Source: CAXBMB01 sp052078155
GTDB lineage: Bacteria > Pseudomonadota > Alphaproteobacteria > Kiloniellales > DSM-21159
Direction of reading: 5' to 3'
Length of the DNA: 64,000 nt
Assembly: GCA_052078155.1 (NCBI GenBank)
Contig: JBQJBP010000001.1
Location: 868,001-932,000, forward strand
Position numbers and translations under genes: made by a program. A model generated the notes under the pieces. It worked only from the letters and a program-made list of their open reading frames with translations. It searched no databases and had not been told where the DNA came from. Positions 10,069 through 17,128 of this stretch are shown here, piece by piece; position 1 is the first letter of the stretch, and the number at the start of each line of letters is the position of its first letter.

Positions 10069-10563
10069 TTAGCTGTCTTTCGGAGCCTCGAGCGCTTCGA
10101 CAGCATCTGCCAGGGCAGTCATCTGCTGTTTCATCTCCCGCCAGGCCTCTGCTTCCGGCAGGGCCAATGCCTTTTCCTGTGCCTGCTGCCAACAGCGGGC
10201 GGCAAGATCGCGCTTACTTTCCCCTTCCCGGGTTAACCAGACTTCCCGGCTGCGGCGATCCCGGGCACCGGTAATGGTCAGCAACCCAGCCCGCTCCAAC
10301 GGTTTGAGGTTCCGGGTCAGGGTTGTCCGATCCAGTTGCAGGAGATCGGCCAGTTGAGTGATCGGAACGCCTTCTTCCCGAGACAAAGAGGTCATCAGGC
10401 CGAATTGAGTGATCTTCAATCCAGAGGGTTCCAGCTGTTGATCATAGTACTGGGTCATCACCCGAGCCATCCGGCGGGCATTGAGACAAAGGCAATAGCC
10501 CTGCAAGGGGTCCAGCATATCAGAAGCCATAGCAGCCATCTTTATCCAGGTTGTTCGAGCCAT
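10069..10563 (-). CDS. MarR-family transcriptional regulator
   Basis: A 164-residue winged-helix regulator. LKITQFGLMTSLSREEGVPITQLA and LLQLDRTTLTRNLKPL form the helix-turn-helix and recognition helix, followed by the wing (GARDRRSREVWLT), as in MarR proteins. Start codons at 10563, 10539 and 10530 are all possible. It lies directly downstream of the ketosynthase gene on the same strand. The two dyads in front of that gene (12050-12061 and 12074-12085) have the size and spacing expected of MarR operators, so autoregulation of the pair is likely. The ligand may be an acyl compound, by inference from the neighbour. Confidence 0.88.
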   Translation of the reverse strand: MARTTWIKMAAMASDMLDPLQGYCLCLNARRMARVMTQYYDQQLEPSGLKITQFGLMTSLSREEGVPITQLADLLQLDRTTLTRNLKPLERAGLLTITGARDRRSREVWLTREGESKRDLAARCWQQAQEKALALPEAEAWREMKQQMTALADAVEALEAPKDS

Positions 10564-10776
10564 CCGCCAAGCACAGCCAAGACAAGATCACAGCCATGAA
10601 GAAGCAAAACCGGCTGCTATCGTTGTCTTGTTTTGCTGCTGCGACAAGACTTATCCGGCAAAGGGAGCGACAGCAAGCAAGAGCCTTCCTGCCGGCCACC
10701 GCCCTTCCAATACCCCGCCGCTGGAAAACCGATGTCCGGCCACTGACAGCGACAACCTGAACCTTTGCTGCGTCGG

Positions 10777-12033
10777 TTACGCTGGACGGGAAAACAGCAG
10801 AGATGCATTCACCCCGCCAAAACCGAAGGCGTTGGACATGACGGCTTTCACCTCTCTTGGACGTGGCTGGCCAAAAATGTGATCCACCCCCAGACAATCG
10901 TCACTCACCTGATCCAGGTTACGGGTGGCCGGTAACAGCCCATGGATCAGCGCCTTGATCGACAAAACGGCTTCCAGTGCACCAGCAGCTCCCAGCAAAT
11001 GTCCGGTGGCTGATTTGGTGGAGGACAGCGGCAAGCTTGATGCAGCCCGGCCAAAGAGAGACTTGATGGCCTGAATCTCAGCAGCATCGCCAACCGCGGT
11101 GGCGGTTGCATGGGCGTTGATATAGCCGATCTCTTCGGGCGCAAGTCCGCTGCGCGTCAAGGCCAGTTCCATGGCCCGCCGGGCCCCTTCTCCGTCTTCC
11201 GGGGGGGAGGTCACATGAAAGGCATCTGCGGTTTCACCATAGCCTTTCAACTCGGCGAGGACGGGGGCTCCCCTTTGCTTGGCGCTGCGCTCACTCTCCA
11301 GCACCAGAAGCGCAGCCCCTTCCCCCATCACAAACCCCTGTCTGTTTTGATCAAACGGGCGTGACAGCCGGGCCGGATCTTCTTCTCCCCCAAGGGCGAT
11401 TGCCTTGGCGGCGGCAAAACCGTTCAGGCTGACAGGATCAATGCAGGCTTCACTGCCCCCGGCCAGCATCAGATCCGCTTCACCGCTTTGAATGAGGCGC
11501 GCCGCCTGCCCTATGGACTGGGCGGACGCGGCGCAGGCTGTAACCGGTGCGTGCAGGGGACCCTTGAGACCGTGCCGGATGGAAAGCTGACCCGCAGCCA
11601 GATTTGCCAGAAAAGAAGGTACAAAAAAGGGCGATAACCTCTGTCCGGCCTCAACCCTACGGGAGCCTTCAGTCATGGTCGGAAACCCGCCGACCCCTGA
11701 TGCCACAGCAGTGCCAAATCTCTCCCAGTCCAGCTGGCTCTCTGTTGTTATGCCGGCACTGGTCAGCGCTTCCTGAGCCGCAACACAGGCAAAGAGGATA
11801 AAGCGCCCCATCTGGCGTTTTTCCTTTACGGAAAAATCCTTATCCGGATTGAAGAATCCCGCCTCCTCCCCTTCCGGCACCTGTCCGGCCACTTTAACTT
11901 TACTCTTCGTAAATGCCTCACCTGTCAGGCAGCTTAAGCCGGACTCTCCAGCTAAAAGTTGTTGCCAGGTGTGCTCGACCCCTGGTCCCAGGGGAGACAC
12001 CACGCCCATTCCGGTAACAACGACCCGCTCCAT
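10777..12033 (-). CDS. 3-oxoacyl-ACP synthase II (FabF-like)
   Basis: A 418-residue condensing enzyme with the complete KAS II triad: Cys167 in VTACAAS, His308 in NAHAT, His345 in SATGHLLGAAG, plus the gating loop NAFGFGG near the C-terminus. It would elongate acyl-ACP with malonyl-ACP in the cytoplasm. The usual neighbours of housekeeping fabF (acpP, fabG, fabD) are absent and a MarR regulator follows instead, so this is probably a second, regulated copy rather than the core enzyme. The ATG has AAGGATC upstream. Two operator-like dyads lie within 60 bases of the start. It could also serve a specialised lipid pathway. Confidence 0.88.
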   Translation of the reverse strand: MERVVVTGMGVVSPLGPGVEHTWQQLLAGESGLSCLTGEAFTKSKVKVAGQVPEGEEAGFFNPDKDFSVKEKRQMGRFILFACVAAQEALTSAGITTESQLDWERFGTAVASGVGGFPTMTEGSRRVEAGQRLSPFFVPSFLANLAAGQLSIRHGLKGPLHAPVTACAASAQSIGQAARLIQSGEADLMLAGGSEACIDPVSLNGFAAAKAIALGGEEDPARLSRPFDQNRQGFVMGEGAALLVLESERSAKQRGAPVLAELKGYGETADAFHVTSPPEDGEGARRAMELALTRSGLAPEEIGYINAHATATAVGDAAEIQAIKSLFGRAASSLPLSSTKSATGHLLGAAGALEAVLSIKALIHGLLPATRNLDQVSDDCLGVDHIFGQPRPREVKAVMSNAFGFGGVNASLLFSRPA

Positions 12034-12049
12034 GATTCGATCCTTTTAA

Positions 12050-12061
12050 GTGTATTTACAC
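12050..12061. promoter_or_regulatory. Operator-like dyad 1 before fabF
   Basis: GTGTATTTACAC has perfect 5-bp arms around a 2-base centre. It sits 17 bases upstream of the ketosynthase ATG, next to the ribosome-binding site. With the second copy it forms a pair whose centres are 24 bp apart. The binding protein is inferred to be the MarR product encoded downstream. Confidence 0.55.
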
Positions 12062-12073
12062 GCAATTAATTAA

Positions 12074-12085
12074 GTGCATATACAC
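12074..12085. promoter_or_regulatory. Operator-like dyad 2 before fabF
   Basis: GTGCATATACAC on the plus strand (GTGTATATGCAC on the gene strand) is a second copy of the dyad with one mismatched arm position. It is separated from the first by a 12-base AT-rich spacer. The 24-bp centre spacing would put two dimers on nearly the same helix face. Confidence 0.5.
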
Positions 12086-12233
12086 TAATAAAGCATTCTT
12101 ACAAGCCCACTGTTGATAAACCTTTGAAAAATATAAACAGGATGACAGAGAAATCACGCAGGCCTGGGACGACCTTTACCAACTAGAATGGACGTTTACT
12201 GGCCCGAAAAACTGAAAATCACTGACTGCCAGC

Positions 12234-12262
12234 TTGACAGCAAAATCAAACTCTCGTACCAA
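12234..12262 (+). promoter_or_regulatory. Putative metY promoter
   Basis: A perfect -35 box TTGACA (12234-12239) is followed after 17 bases by TACCAA (12257-12262), a weak -10. Transcription would begin at about 12268, immediately before the first stem of the SAM-II aptamer at 12269. That fit supports the call. Confidence 0.55.
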
Positions 12263-12268
12263 AGAGCC

Positions 12269-12321
12269 AGCGCCGATTTGACGTATAGCTTGCGGGCGCT
12301 TTAACAAATTCTGCTAAAGCG
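12269..12321 (+). ncRNA. SAM-II riboswitch, first aptamer
   Basis: Stem P1 is AGCGCC (12269-12274) with GGCGCT (12295-12300). Inside it are the conserved GATTTG (12275-12280) and GCTTGC (12288-12293). After P1 come AACAAATTCT and GCTAAAG (12313-12319). TAGC (12286-12289) can pair with GCTA (12313-12316) to close the pseudoknot. This is the SAM-II (metA-motif) pattern known from alphaproteobacterial methionine genes. It binds S-adenosylmethionine and lowers expression. Here it is followed directly by an intrinsic terminator and, further on, by a second aptamer of the same class. Confidence 0.85.
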
Positions 12322-12336
12322 TGCGCCTCGAATGAG

Positions 12337-12368
12337 ACCGCCCCGCTTTAGCTGAGGCGGTTTTTTTT
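12337..12368 (+). terminator. SAM-II-controlled intrinsic terminator
   Basis: ACCGCC (12337-12342) pairs with GGCGGT (12356-12361), followed by a run of T. The loop contains CGCTTTAGC (12344-12352), the exact complement of GCTAAAGCG (12313-12321) in the 3' part of the first aptamer. The two pairings exclude each other: SAM binding hides the aptamer strand and allows the terminator, while without SAM the 9-bp antiterminator can form. Confidence 0.8.
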
Positions 12369-12492
12369 GTGCCCAAAAGGATCGTCAACCGATCGGTTGA
12401 CATGCTGGCACTGAAATCAGCCCCCTCGCCCGCACACTGCCGTTACAGGCGTGCTGTTGTTTCAGAGTCAGGAAGTCCTGGCCCTGACACAA

Positions 12493-12545
12493 CACCCGGT
12501 GATTTGAGGGTCAGCTTGCTCCGGGTCAACAAAAGCTAAAGCGCC
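12493..12545 (+). ncRNA. SAM-II riboswitch, second aptamer
   Basis: P1 is ACCCGG (12494-12499) with CCGGGT (12521-12526). GATTTGAG follows the 5' arm and AGCTTGCT precedes the 3' arm. CAACAAAAGCTAAAG (12527-12541) supplies the 3' pseudoknot strand, with AAGCT (12533-12537) complementary to AGCTT (12513-12517). All conserved SAM-II elements are present. It ends about 80 bases before the metY start codon. Downstream are a small GAAA-tetraloop hairpin (12544-12557) and a 7-bp hairpin (12574-12599) that may be its expression platform. The duplicate differs in stem sequence from the first, so it is not a recent copy. Confidence 0.85.
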
Positions 12546-12573
12546 ACGGAAACGTGGTCCCCCTCACCGATCG

Positions 12574-12599
12574 GGTCTTGGGGCAATTCTCTCAAGACC
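12574..12599 (+). promoter_or_regulatory. Hairpin between second aptamer and metY
   Basis: GGTCTTG and CAAGACC form a perfect 7-bp stem with a 12-base loop, followed by only a short T run. It may be a weak terminator or may affect access to the ribosome-binding site AAGGGA at about 12615-12620. Confidence 0.4.
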
Positions 12600-12626
12600 T
12601 TTGCAACGACTTGAAGGGAAAAGAAC

Positions 12627-13946
12627 ATGACGATCAAAAGCCACAATCCGGAAACCATCGCTTTGCATGCCGGTTACCGTGCGGACCCCACAACCGGCTC
12701 CGTCGCTGTGCCCATTTATCAGACCACCAGCTACCAGTTTGACCATACAGAGCACGCAGCCAACCTCTTTGCGCTGAAAGAACTGGGGAACATCTACAGC
12801 CGGATCATGAACCCCACCTGTGATGTGCTGGAACAACGTCTGGCGGCTCTGGAAGGCGGCGCAGCAGCTCTGGCTGTCTCCTCCGGTCAGGCTGCATCGG
12901 CCCTGGCCATTCAGAACATCGCCCAGGCCGGGGACAACGTGGTCAGCTCCACAGATCTCTACGGCGGCACCTGGAACCTTTTTGCCAACACCCTGCGGCA
13001 ACAGGGCATTGAAGTGCGCTTTGTCGATCCCGCCGACCCGGAGAATTTCCGCCAGGCCGTGGATGAAAAGACCCGTGCCTTCTATGCCGAAACCCTGCCC
13101 AATCCAAAACTGACTGTTTTTCCGATCGCCGAAGTGGCAGCCATCGGCAAAGAGCTGGGCATTCCCCTGATTGTCGACAACACAGCAGCCCCCCTGATCT
13201 GCAAGCCTCTTGAGCAGGGGGCATCCATCGTCGTTTACTCGACCACCAAGTACATTGGCGGCCATGGCACCTCCATCGGGGGATTGATCATTGATGGCGG
13301 CACCTTCGACTGGGAGGCCAATCCTGAGCGCTTTCCTCTGCTGAACCAGCCTGACCCCAGCTATCACGGGGCCGTCTGGGCACAGGCCGCCAAACCTCTG
13401 GGCCCCATCGCCTACATTCTCAAGGCCCGCGTGACCCTGTTGCGCGACCTGGGAGCGGCCATGAGCCCCTTCAACGCCTTCCAGTTCATCCAGGGTCTGG
13501 AAACCCTGCCTTTGCGCATCCGGGAGCATTGCCGCAACGCCGCCCAGGTGGCTGATTTCCTGGAGAACCATCCGGAAGTCGACCGGGTTATCTATGCGGG
13601 CAAGCATCAGGATCCGGAGCAAAAGCGCCGGGCTGAAACCTACCTGTCGGGCGGTTTCGGCGGTCTGGTTGGCTTTGAGCTCAAAGGCGGTGCAGAAGCT
13701 GGCCGTCGTTTCATTGACGGACTGGAGCTTTTCTATCACGTGGCCAACATCGGGGATGCCCGTTCGCTTGCCATTCACCCGGCAACGACCACTCACTCCC
13801 AGCTAAGCGCGGAAGAACAGCGGGCCAGCGGTGTTTCTGACGGCTATGTGCGCCTGTCCATTGGCATTGAGCACATCGATGACATTCTGGCTGATCTGGA
13901 CCGCGCCCTGACAGCAGCGGCAGCTGCCCCAAAGGCAGCTGAGTAA
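12627..13946 (+). CDS. metY: O-acetylhomoserine sulfhydrylase (homocysteine synthase)
   Basis: A 439-residue PLP enzyme of the Cys/Met metabolism family that makes homocysteine from O-acetylhomoserine and sulfide. The cofactor lysine is K208 in VVYSTTKYIGGHG. LAVSSGQAA (83-91) and NTAAP (185-189) line the PLP site. The length and the FRQAV...YAETLPNP segment fit the OAH sulfhydrylase branch rather than cystathionine gamma-synthase, which is shorter. AAGGGAAAAG precedes the ATG. It is controlled by two SAM-II aptamers, consistent with feedback from S-adenosylmethionine. Monocistronic: a strong terminator follows. Confidence 0.93.
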   Translation: MTIKSHNPETIALHAGYRADPTTGSVAVPIYQTTSYQFDHTEHAANLFALKELGNIYSRIMNPTCDVLEQRLAALEGGAAALAVSSGQAASALAIQNIAQAGDNVVSSTDLYGGTWNLFANTLRQQGIEVRFVDPADPENFRQAVDEKTRAFYAETLPNPKLTVFPIAEVAAIGKELGIPLIVDNTAAPLICKPLEQGASIVVYSTTKYIGGHGTSIGGLIIDGGTFDWEANPERFPLLNQPDPSYHGAVWAQAAKPLGPIAYILKARVTLLRDLGAAMSPFNAFQFIQGLETLPLRIREHCRNAAQVADFLENHPEVDRVIYAGKHQDPEQKRRAETYLSGGFGGLVGFELKGGAEAGRRFIDGLELFYHVANIGDARSLAIHPATTTHSQLSAEEQRASGVSDGYVRLSIGIEHIDDILADLDRALTAAAAAPKAAE

Positions 13947-13992
13947 CAAGAGCTCCTGTTAGAACTCCCTGAAAAGGGAATTCCCTTACAAG

Positions 13993-14034
13993 ACCGGGGC
14001 TGGATCTTGCCTATCCAGCCCCGGTTTCTCGTTT
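13993..14034 (+). terminator. Terminator after metY
   Basis: A perfect 13-bp stem (13993-14005 with 14013-14025) closes a 7-base loop and is followed by TTTCTCGTTT. It is a strong intrinsic terminator for the metY transcript. Confidence 0.85.
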
Positions 14035-14201
14035 CGGCCTGCCGTTCAGAACCTCTTCGGAATGTGTGGGTTCACTTTCTGGTCATGCCCGGAGCATGAT
14101 CGGTTTTGTGTCTAGCGCTGGCCACACCTGCTCATACCGGACCTGTGCGCCCTCCAATCCTGTGTTAGTAAGACAGACAGCACTGTTAAGAAGAGTTCCC
14201 C

Positions 14202-14798
14202 ATGGCTGCCAGTTTTCTCACCCCGCCTGACAGGCCCGCCCCCTCGCCAGACCCTGTCATTGATCACACAACCGCCTTGCTGGTGATTGACGCCCAGCGG
14301 GCCATTGATGATCCCCGCTGGGGACAGCGGAACAATCCGGATGCAGAGTCCGTCATCGCCCGGCTCCTGGCCCACTGGCGCAGCAAAAACGCGCCGGTCA
14401 TTCACGTCCATCACCAGCCAACAGACCCCGCTTCGACATTTCAGGGGTCTGGCCAGGATATCAAACCGGAAGCCCAGCCCCGTTCTGATGAACTGCGCAT
14501 CCACAAGACCACGCCCTGTGCCTTTACCCAGACGGAGCTGGACAGCTTCTGCCGCTCAGAGGGTTTCCACCGGCTGGTCATCTGCGGCTTCATCACTGAA
14601 AACTCCGTTGAATCCACTGTCCGGACAGCAGGAAACCGGGGCTATGAAACCTGGGTGGTGGCAAACGCCTGCGCCACCTTTGCCAGAACGGATCTGAATG
14701 GCACAGACTGGACGGCGGAAAACATCCACCAGCTGTCCCTGTCAAACATGGCCCAGGACTACGCCCGGATCATTCAAAGTGACGATCTGATCAGGTAA
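14202..14798 (+). CDS. Isochorismatase-fold hydrolase, Ser in place of Cys
   Basis: A 198-residue protein of the isochorismatase/cysteine hydrolase superfamily. The catalytic aspartate (D30 in LLVIDAQ) and lysine (K102 in RIHKTTPCAF) are present. The position that holds the nucleophilic cysteine in nicotinamidase-type members is a serine (S135 in GFITENSVESTVRTAG). Some subfamilies carry this change, so it need not mean loss of activity, but amidase chemistry through a thiol is unlikely. It stands alone between two terminated genes, so the context gives no substrate. Confidence 0.85.
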   Translation: MAASFLTPPDRPAPSPDPVIDHTTALLVIDAQRAIDDPRWGQRNNPDAESVIARLLAHWRSKNAPVIHVHHQPTDPASTFQGSGQDIKPEAQPRSDELRIHKTTPCAFTQTELDSFCRSEGFHRLVICGFITENSVESTVRTAGNRGYETWVVANACATFARTDLNGTDWTAENIHQLSLSNMAQDYARIIQSDDLIR

Positions 14799-15076
14799 CA
14801 GCCCTCGGCGACCAGCTGATCTGCCTGAGACAGAAAATCGCGGGCGGGCCTTTTCATTGGCTAAGCCTTCACGATCGAACTAAAAGAACAGGTCCTTTTT
14901 GTTGTCAGGACCGACGGGTTTCCGGACCCGCCACAGAGATTGATAAGAAACACCAGTGCACGCAGGGGAATTGAGCCCAGCGGGTCACACAGAGTCATAA
15001 GCCTGGTCAGACAAGCCGCACAGATAAGCGGCAGAAGCCACGCCTAAGGCTCTGCGGAGGGGTAAGAGAGAAGAAA

Positions 15077-16144
15077 ATGCAGAAAACCAGCAAATCAGGC
15101 GCAGCCGCAGACGGCCTGGCACAGACAGACGCACTGGCTCAATCTCCGGAGACGCTTGGCGCCTATCCCCAGATCCGCTTGCGTCGTAACCGTCAAACCG
15201 ACTGGAGTCGGCGTCTGGTTGCGGAAAACCAGCTGTCGGTGAACGACCTGATCTGGCCCGTTTTTGTGCGCGAAGACGACAATCCAGAGGTGGAAATCAC
15301 TTCCATGCCGGGCGTCAAGCGCTACAGCGTATCTGAGGCAGCTGACGCCGTCGCCGCCGCCGGTGAACTGGGTGTGCCTGCCATTGCCCTCTTCCCTTAC
15401 GTCGAATCCCACAAAAAAACACCGGATGCCCGCGAAGCTCTGGACCCTGACAATCTGGTCTGCCGGGCAGTTCGGGAACTGAAGAAGTCTGCCCCCTCGG
15501 TTGGTGTTATCTGCGATGTGGCGCTGGACCCCTTCAACTCTGATGGTCACGACGGACTGGTTTCCAACGGAGAAATCCTGAACGACGAATCTCTGGATAT
15601 CCTCTGTGGCCAGGCTTTGGTTCAGGCCCAGGCAGGCTGTGATGTCATTGCCCCGTCCGACATGATGGACGGACGCATCGGTACGATCCGCGCGGCCCTG
15701 GACAGTGAGGGCTATCAGAACACCGCCATCATGTCCTATGCCGCCAAATACGCCTCTGCTTTCTATGGCCCCTTCCGAGATGCCATCGGATCCGGCGGGG
15801 CGCTGAAGGGCGACAAGAAAACTTATCAGATGGACCCGGCCAACGGTGCGGAAGCCTTGCGAGAGGCCGCCATGGATCTGGACGAAGGTGCTGATATCCT
15901 GATGGTCAAACCCGGCCTGCCCTATCTGGACATCATTCATCGCCTGAAAAGCACCCTGCAGGTGCCCGTCACCGCCTATCAGGTCAGTGGTGAATACGCC
16001 ATGGTACAGGCGGCTGCAGAACGGGGCTGGATTGACGGCGAAAAGGTGATGCTGGAATCGCTTATGGCTTTCAAACGGGCCGGTGCTGATGCCGTGCTGA
16101 CCTACTTTGCTGTCGAGGTCGCAAAACGCCTGAAAGCCGGATAA
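15077..16144 (+). CDS. hemB: Delta-aminolevulinic acid dehydratase
   Basis: Porphobilinogen synthase of 355 residues, joining two 5-aminolevulinate molecules in tetrapyrrole synthesis. Schiff-base lysines are K224 (YAAKYASAFYGP) and K278 (LMVKPGLPYLD). The metal-site segment DVALDPFNSDGHDG (147-160) carries aspartates rather than the cysteine triplet of zinc-dependent enzymes, which indicates the magnesium-type enzyme of alphaproteobacteria and pseudomonads. The first 25 or so residues are a variable extension. GGAGGGGTAAG lies upstream of the ATG. Single-gene unit with its own terminator. Confidence 0.96.
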   Translation: MQKTSKSGAAADGLAQTDALAQSPETLGAYPQIRLRRNRQTDWSRRLVAENQLSVNDLIWPVFVREDDNPEVEITSMPGVKRYSVSEAADAVAAAGELGVPAIALFPYVESHKKTPDAREALDPDNLVCRAVRELKKSAPSVGVICDVALDPFNSDGHDGLVSNGEILNDESLDILCGQALVQAQAGCDVIAPSDMMDGRIGTIRAALDSEGYQNTAIMSYAAKYASAFYGPFRDAIGSGGALKGDKKTYQMDPANGAEALREAAMDLDEGADILMVKPGLPYLDIIHRLKSTLQVPVTAYQVSGEYAMVQAAAERGWIDGEKVMLESLMAFKRAGADAVLTYFAVEVAKRLKAG

Positions 16145-16166
16145 CTCACCGTCTCGCGCGATTGTG

Positions 16167-16203
16167 AAAAGGCGTCCGGGCTCTGGCTTCGGGCGCCTTT
16201 TTT
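16167..16203 (+). terminator. Terminator after hemB
   Basis: AAAAGGCG (16167-16174) pairs with CGCCTTTT (16194-16201) with further GC pairs inside, and T residues follow. Intrinsic terminator. Confidence 0.8.
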
Positions 16204-16378
16204 ACGTTTTACGCTGCTGAATTCCGCTTTTTAAAGCAGCTAACACCTCTGGCAACCCTAGTTGGGCTATAGCATTCAAAATACACACTCCAACTTTGTA
16301 ATATACTTTTACGAATGGTTATCGGACTGTGTGGATTGCCTGCCCCTATCGGGCTTACTTCAAAAAGAGGACAGTTAG

Positions 16379-17014
16379 ATGACCCTTCAGCTTGGCGATC
16401 AGGTACCCAACTTTACCCAGCAATCCACCGAAGGCGACATTACGCTTTACGATTATCTTGGGGACAGCTGGGGCGTCCTCTTTTCCCACCCCAAAGATTA
16501 CACCCCGGTCTGCACCACTGAACTGGGGGAAGTGTCCCGCCTGAAACCGGAATTCGACAAGCGCAATGTCAAAGTTCTGGGCCTGTCTGTGGATCCTCTG
16601 AGCGATCACGAAGGCTGGGTCGGCGACATTGAAGAAACCCAGTCCGTGGCCCTCAACTTCCCCCTTCTGGCCGACGCAGACCGGAAAGTGGCCGACCTCT
16701 ACGGCATGATCCATCCCAATGCCAACGACACGCTGACGGTCCGGTCGGTCTTCATCATCGATCCGAATAAAAAACTGCGGTTGGTGATCACCTATCCTGC
16801 CTCAACAGGGCGGAACTTTGACGAAATCCTGCGGGTGATCGATTCTCTGCAGCTGACGGACAATCACAAGGTTGCCACCCCGGTGAACTGGAAGCATGGC
16901 GACGATGTCATCATCGTGCCGGCTTTGAGCGATGAAGACGCCAAAGCCCTGTTCCCGAACGGCTGGAAAGCGCTGAAGCCCTACCTGCGGGTGACGAAGC
17001 AGCCCAACCTCTGA
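16379..17014 (+). CDS. 1-Cys peroxiredoxin (Prx6 type)
   Basis: A 211-residue peroxidase that reduces hydrogen peroxide and alkyl hydroperoxides in the cytoplasm. The peroxidatic cysteine is C45 in DYTPVCTTELG. No resolving cysteine occurs elsewhere, and the long C-terminal domain (TPVNWKHGDDVII, PYLRVTKQP) is that of Prx6 proteins rather than AhpC. GAGGACAG precedes the ATG. The gene stands alone with about 230 bases of upstream sequence and a strong terminator, so control is probably by its own promoter. I could not identify an OxyR site with confidence. Confidence 0.93.
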   Translation: MTLQLGDQVPNFTQQSTEGDITLYDYLGDSWGVLFSHPKDYTPVCTTELGEVSRLKPEFDKRNVKVLGLSVDPLSDHEGWVGDIEETQSVALNFPLLADADRKVADLYGMIHPNANDTLTVRSVFIIDPNKKLRLVITYPASTGRNFDEILRVIDSLQLTDNHKVATPVNWKHGDDVIIVPALSDEDAKALFPNGWKALKPYLRVTKQPNL

Positions 17015-17037
17015 TCGGTTCCGCCTTTCAGACAAGC

Positions 17038-17073
17038 AAAAGGGGGACCCAACTGGTGTCCCCCTTTTTTTTT
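17038..17073 (+). terminator. Terminator after peroxiredoxin gene
   Basis: AAAAGGGGGAC (17038-17048) with GTCCCCC (17058-17064) and nine T residues: a textbook intrinsic terminator. Confidence 0.9.
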
Positions 17074-17080
17074 GGTTTTG

Positions 17081-17128
17081 ATCGTGCCTGGGATCAATCG
17101 TGCCTGGGATCAATCACGAGTGGGATCA
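17081..17128. repeat. 16-bp tandem repeat, three units
   Basis: Two identical units ATCGTGCCTGGGATCA (17081-17096, 17097-17112) are followed by a diverged third, ATCACGAGTGGGATCA (17113-17128). The third contains the stop codon of the gamma-glutamyltransferase gene on the minus strand. The array fills the whole space between two convergent genes. Confidence 0.8.

Noticed and set aside
12564..13796. 410-residue open frame antisense to metY
   Set aside because: Runs opposite a clearly identified gene and shows only reversed-codon composition.
14905..14935. Hairpin before hemB as a regulatory leader
   Set aside because: A 5-bp stem without T tract or conserved riboswitch elements; not above background.
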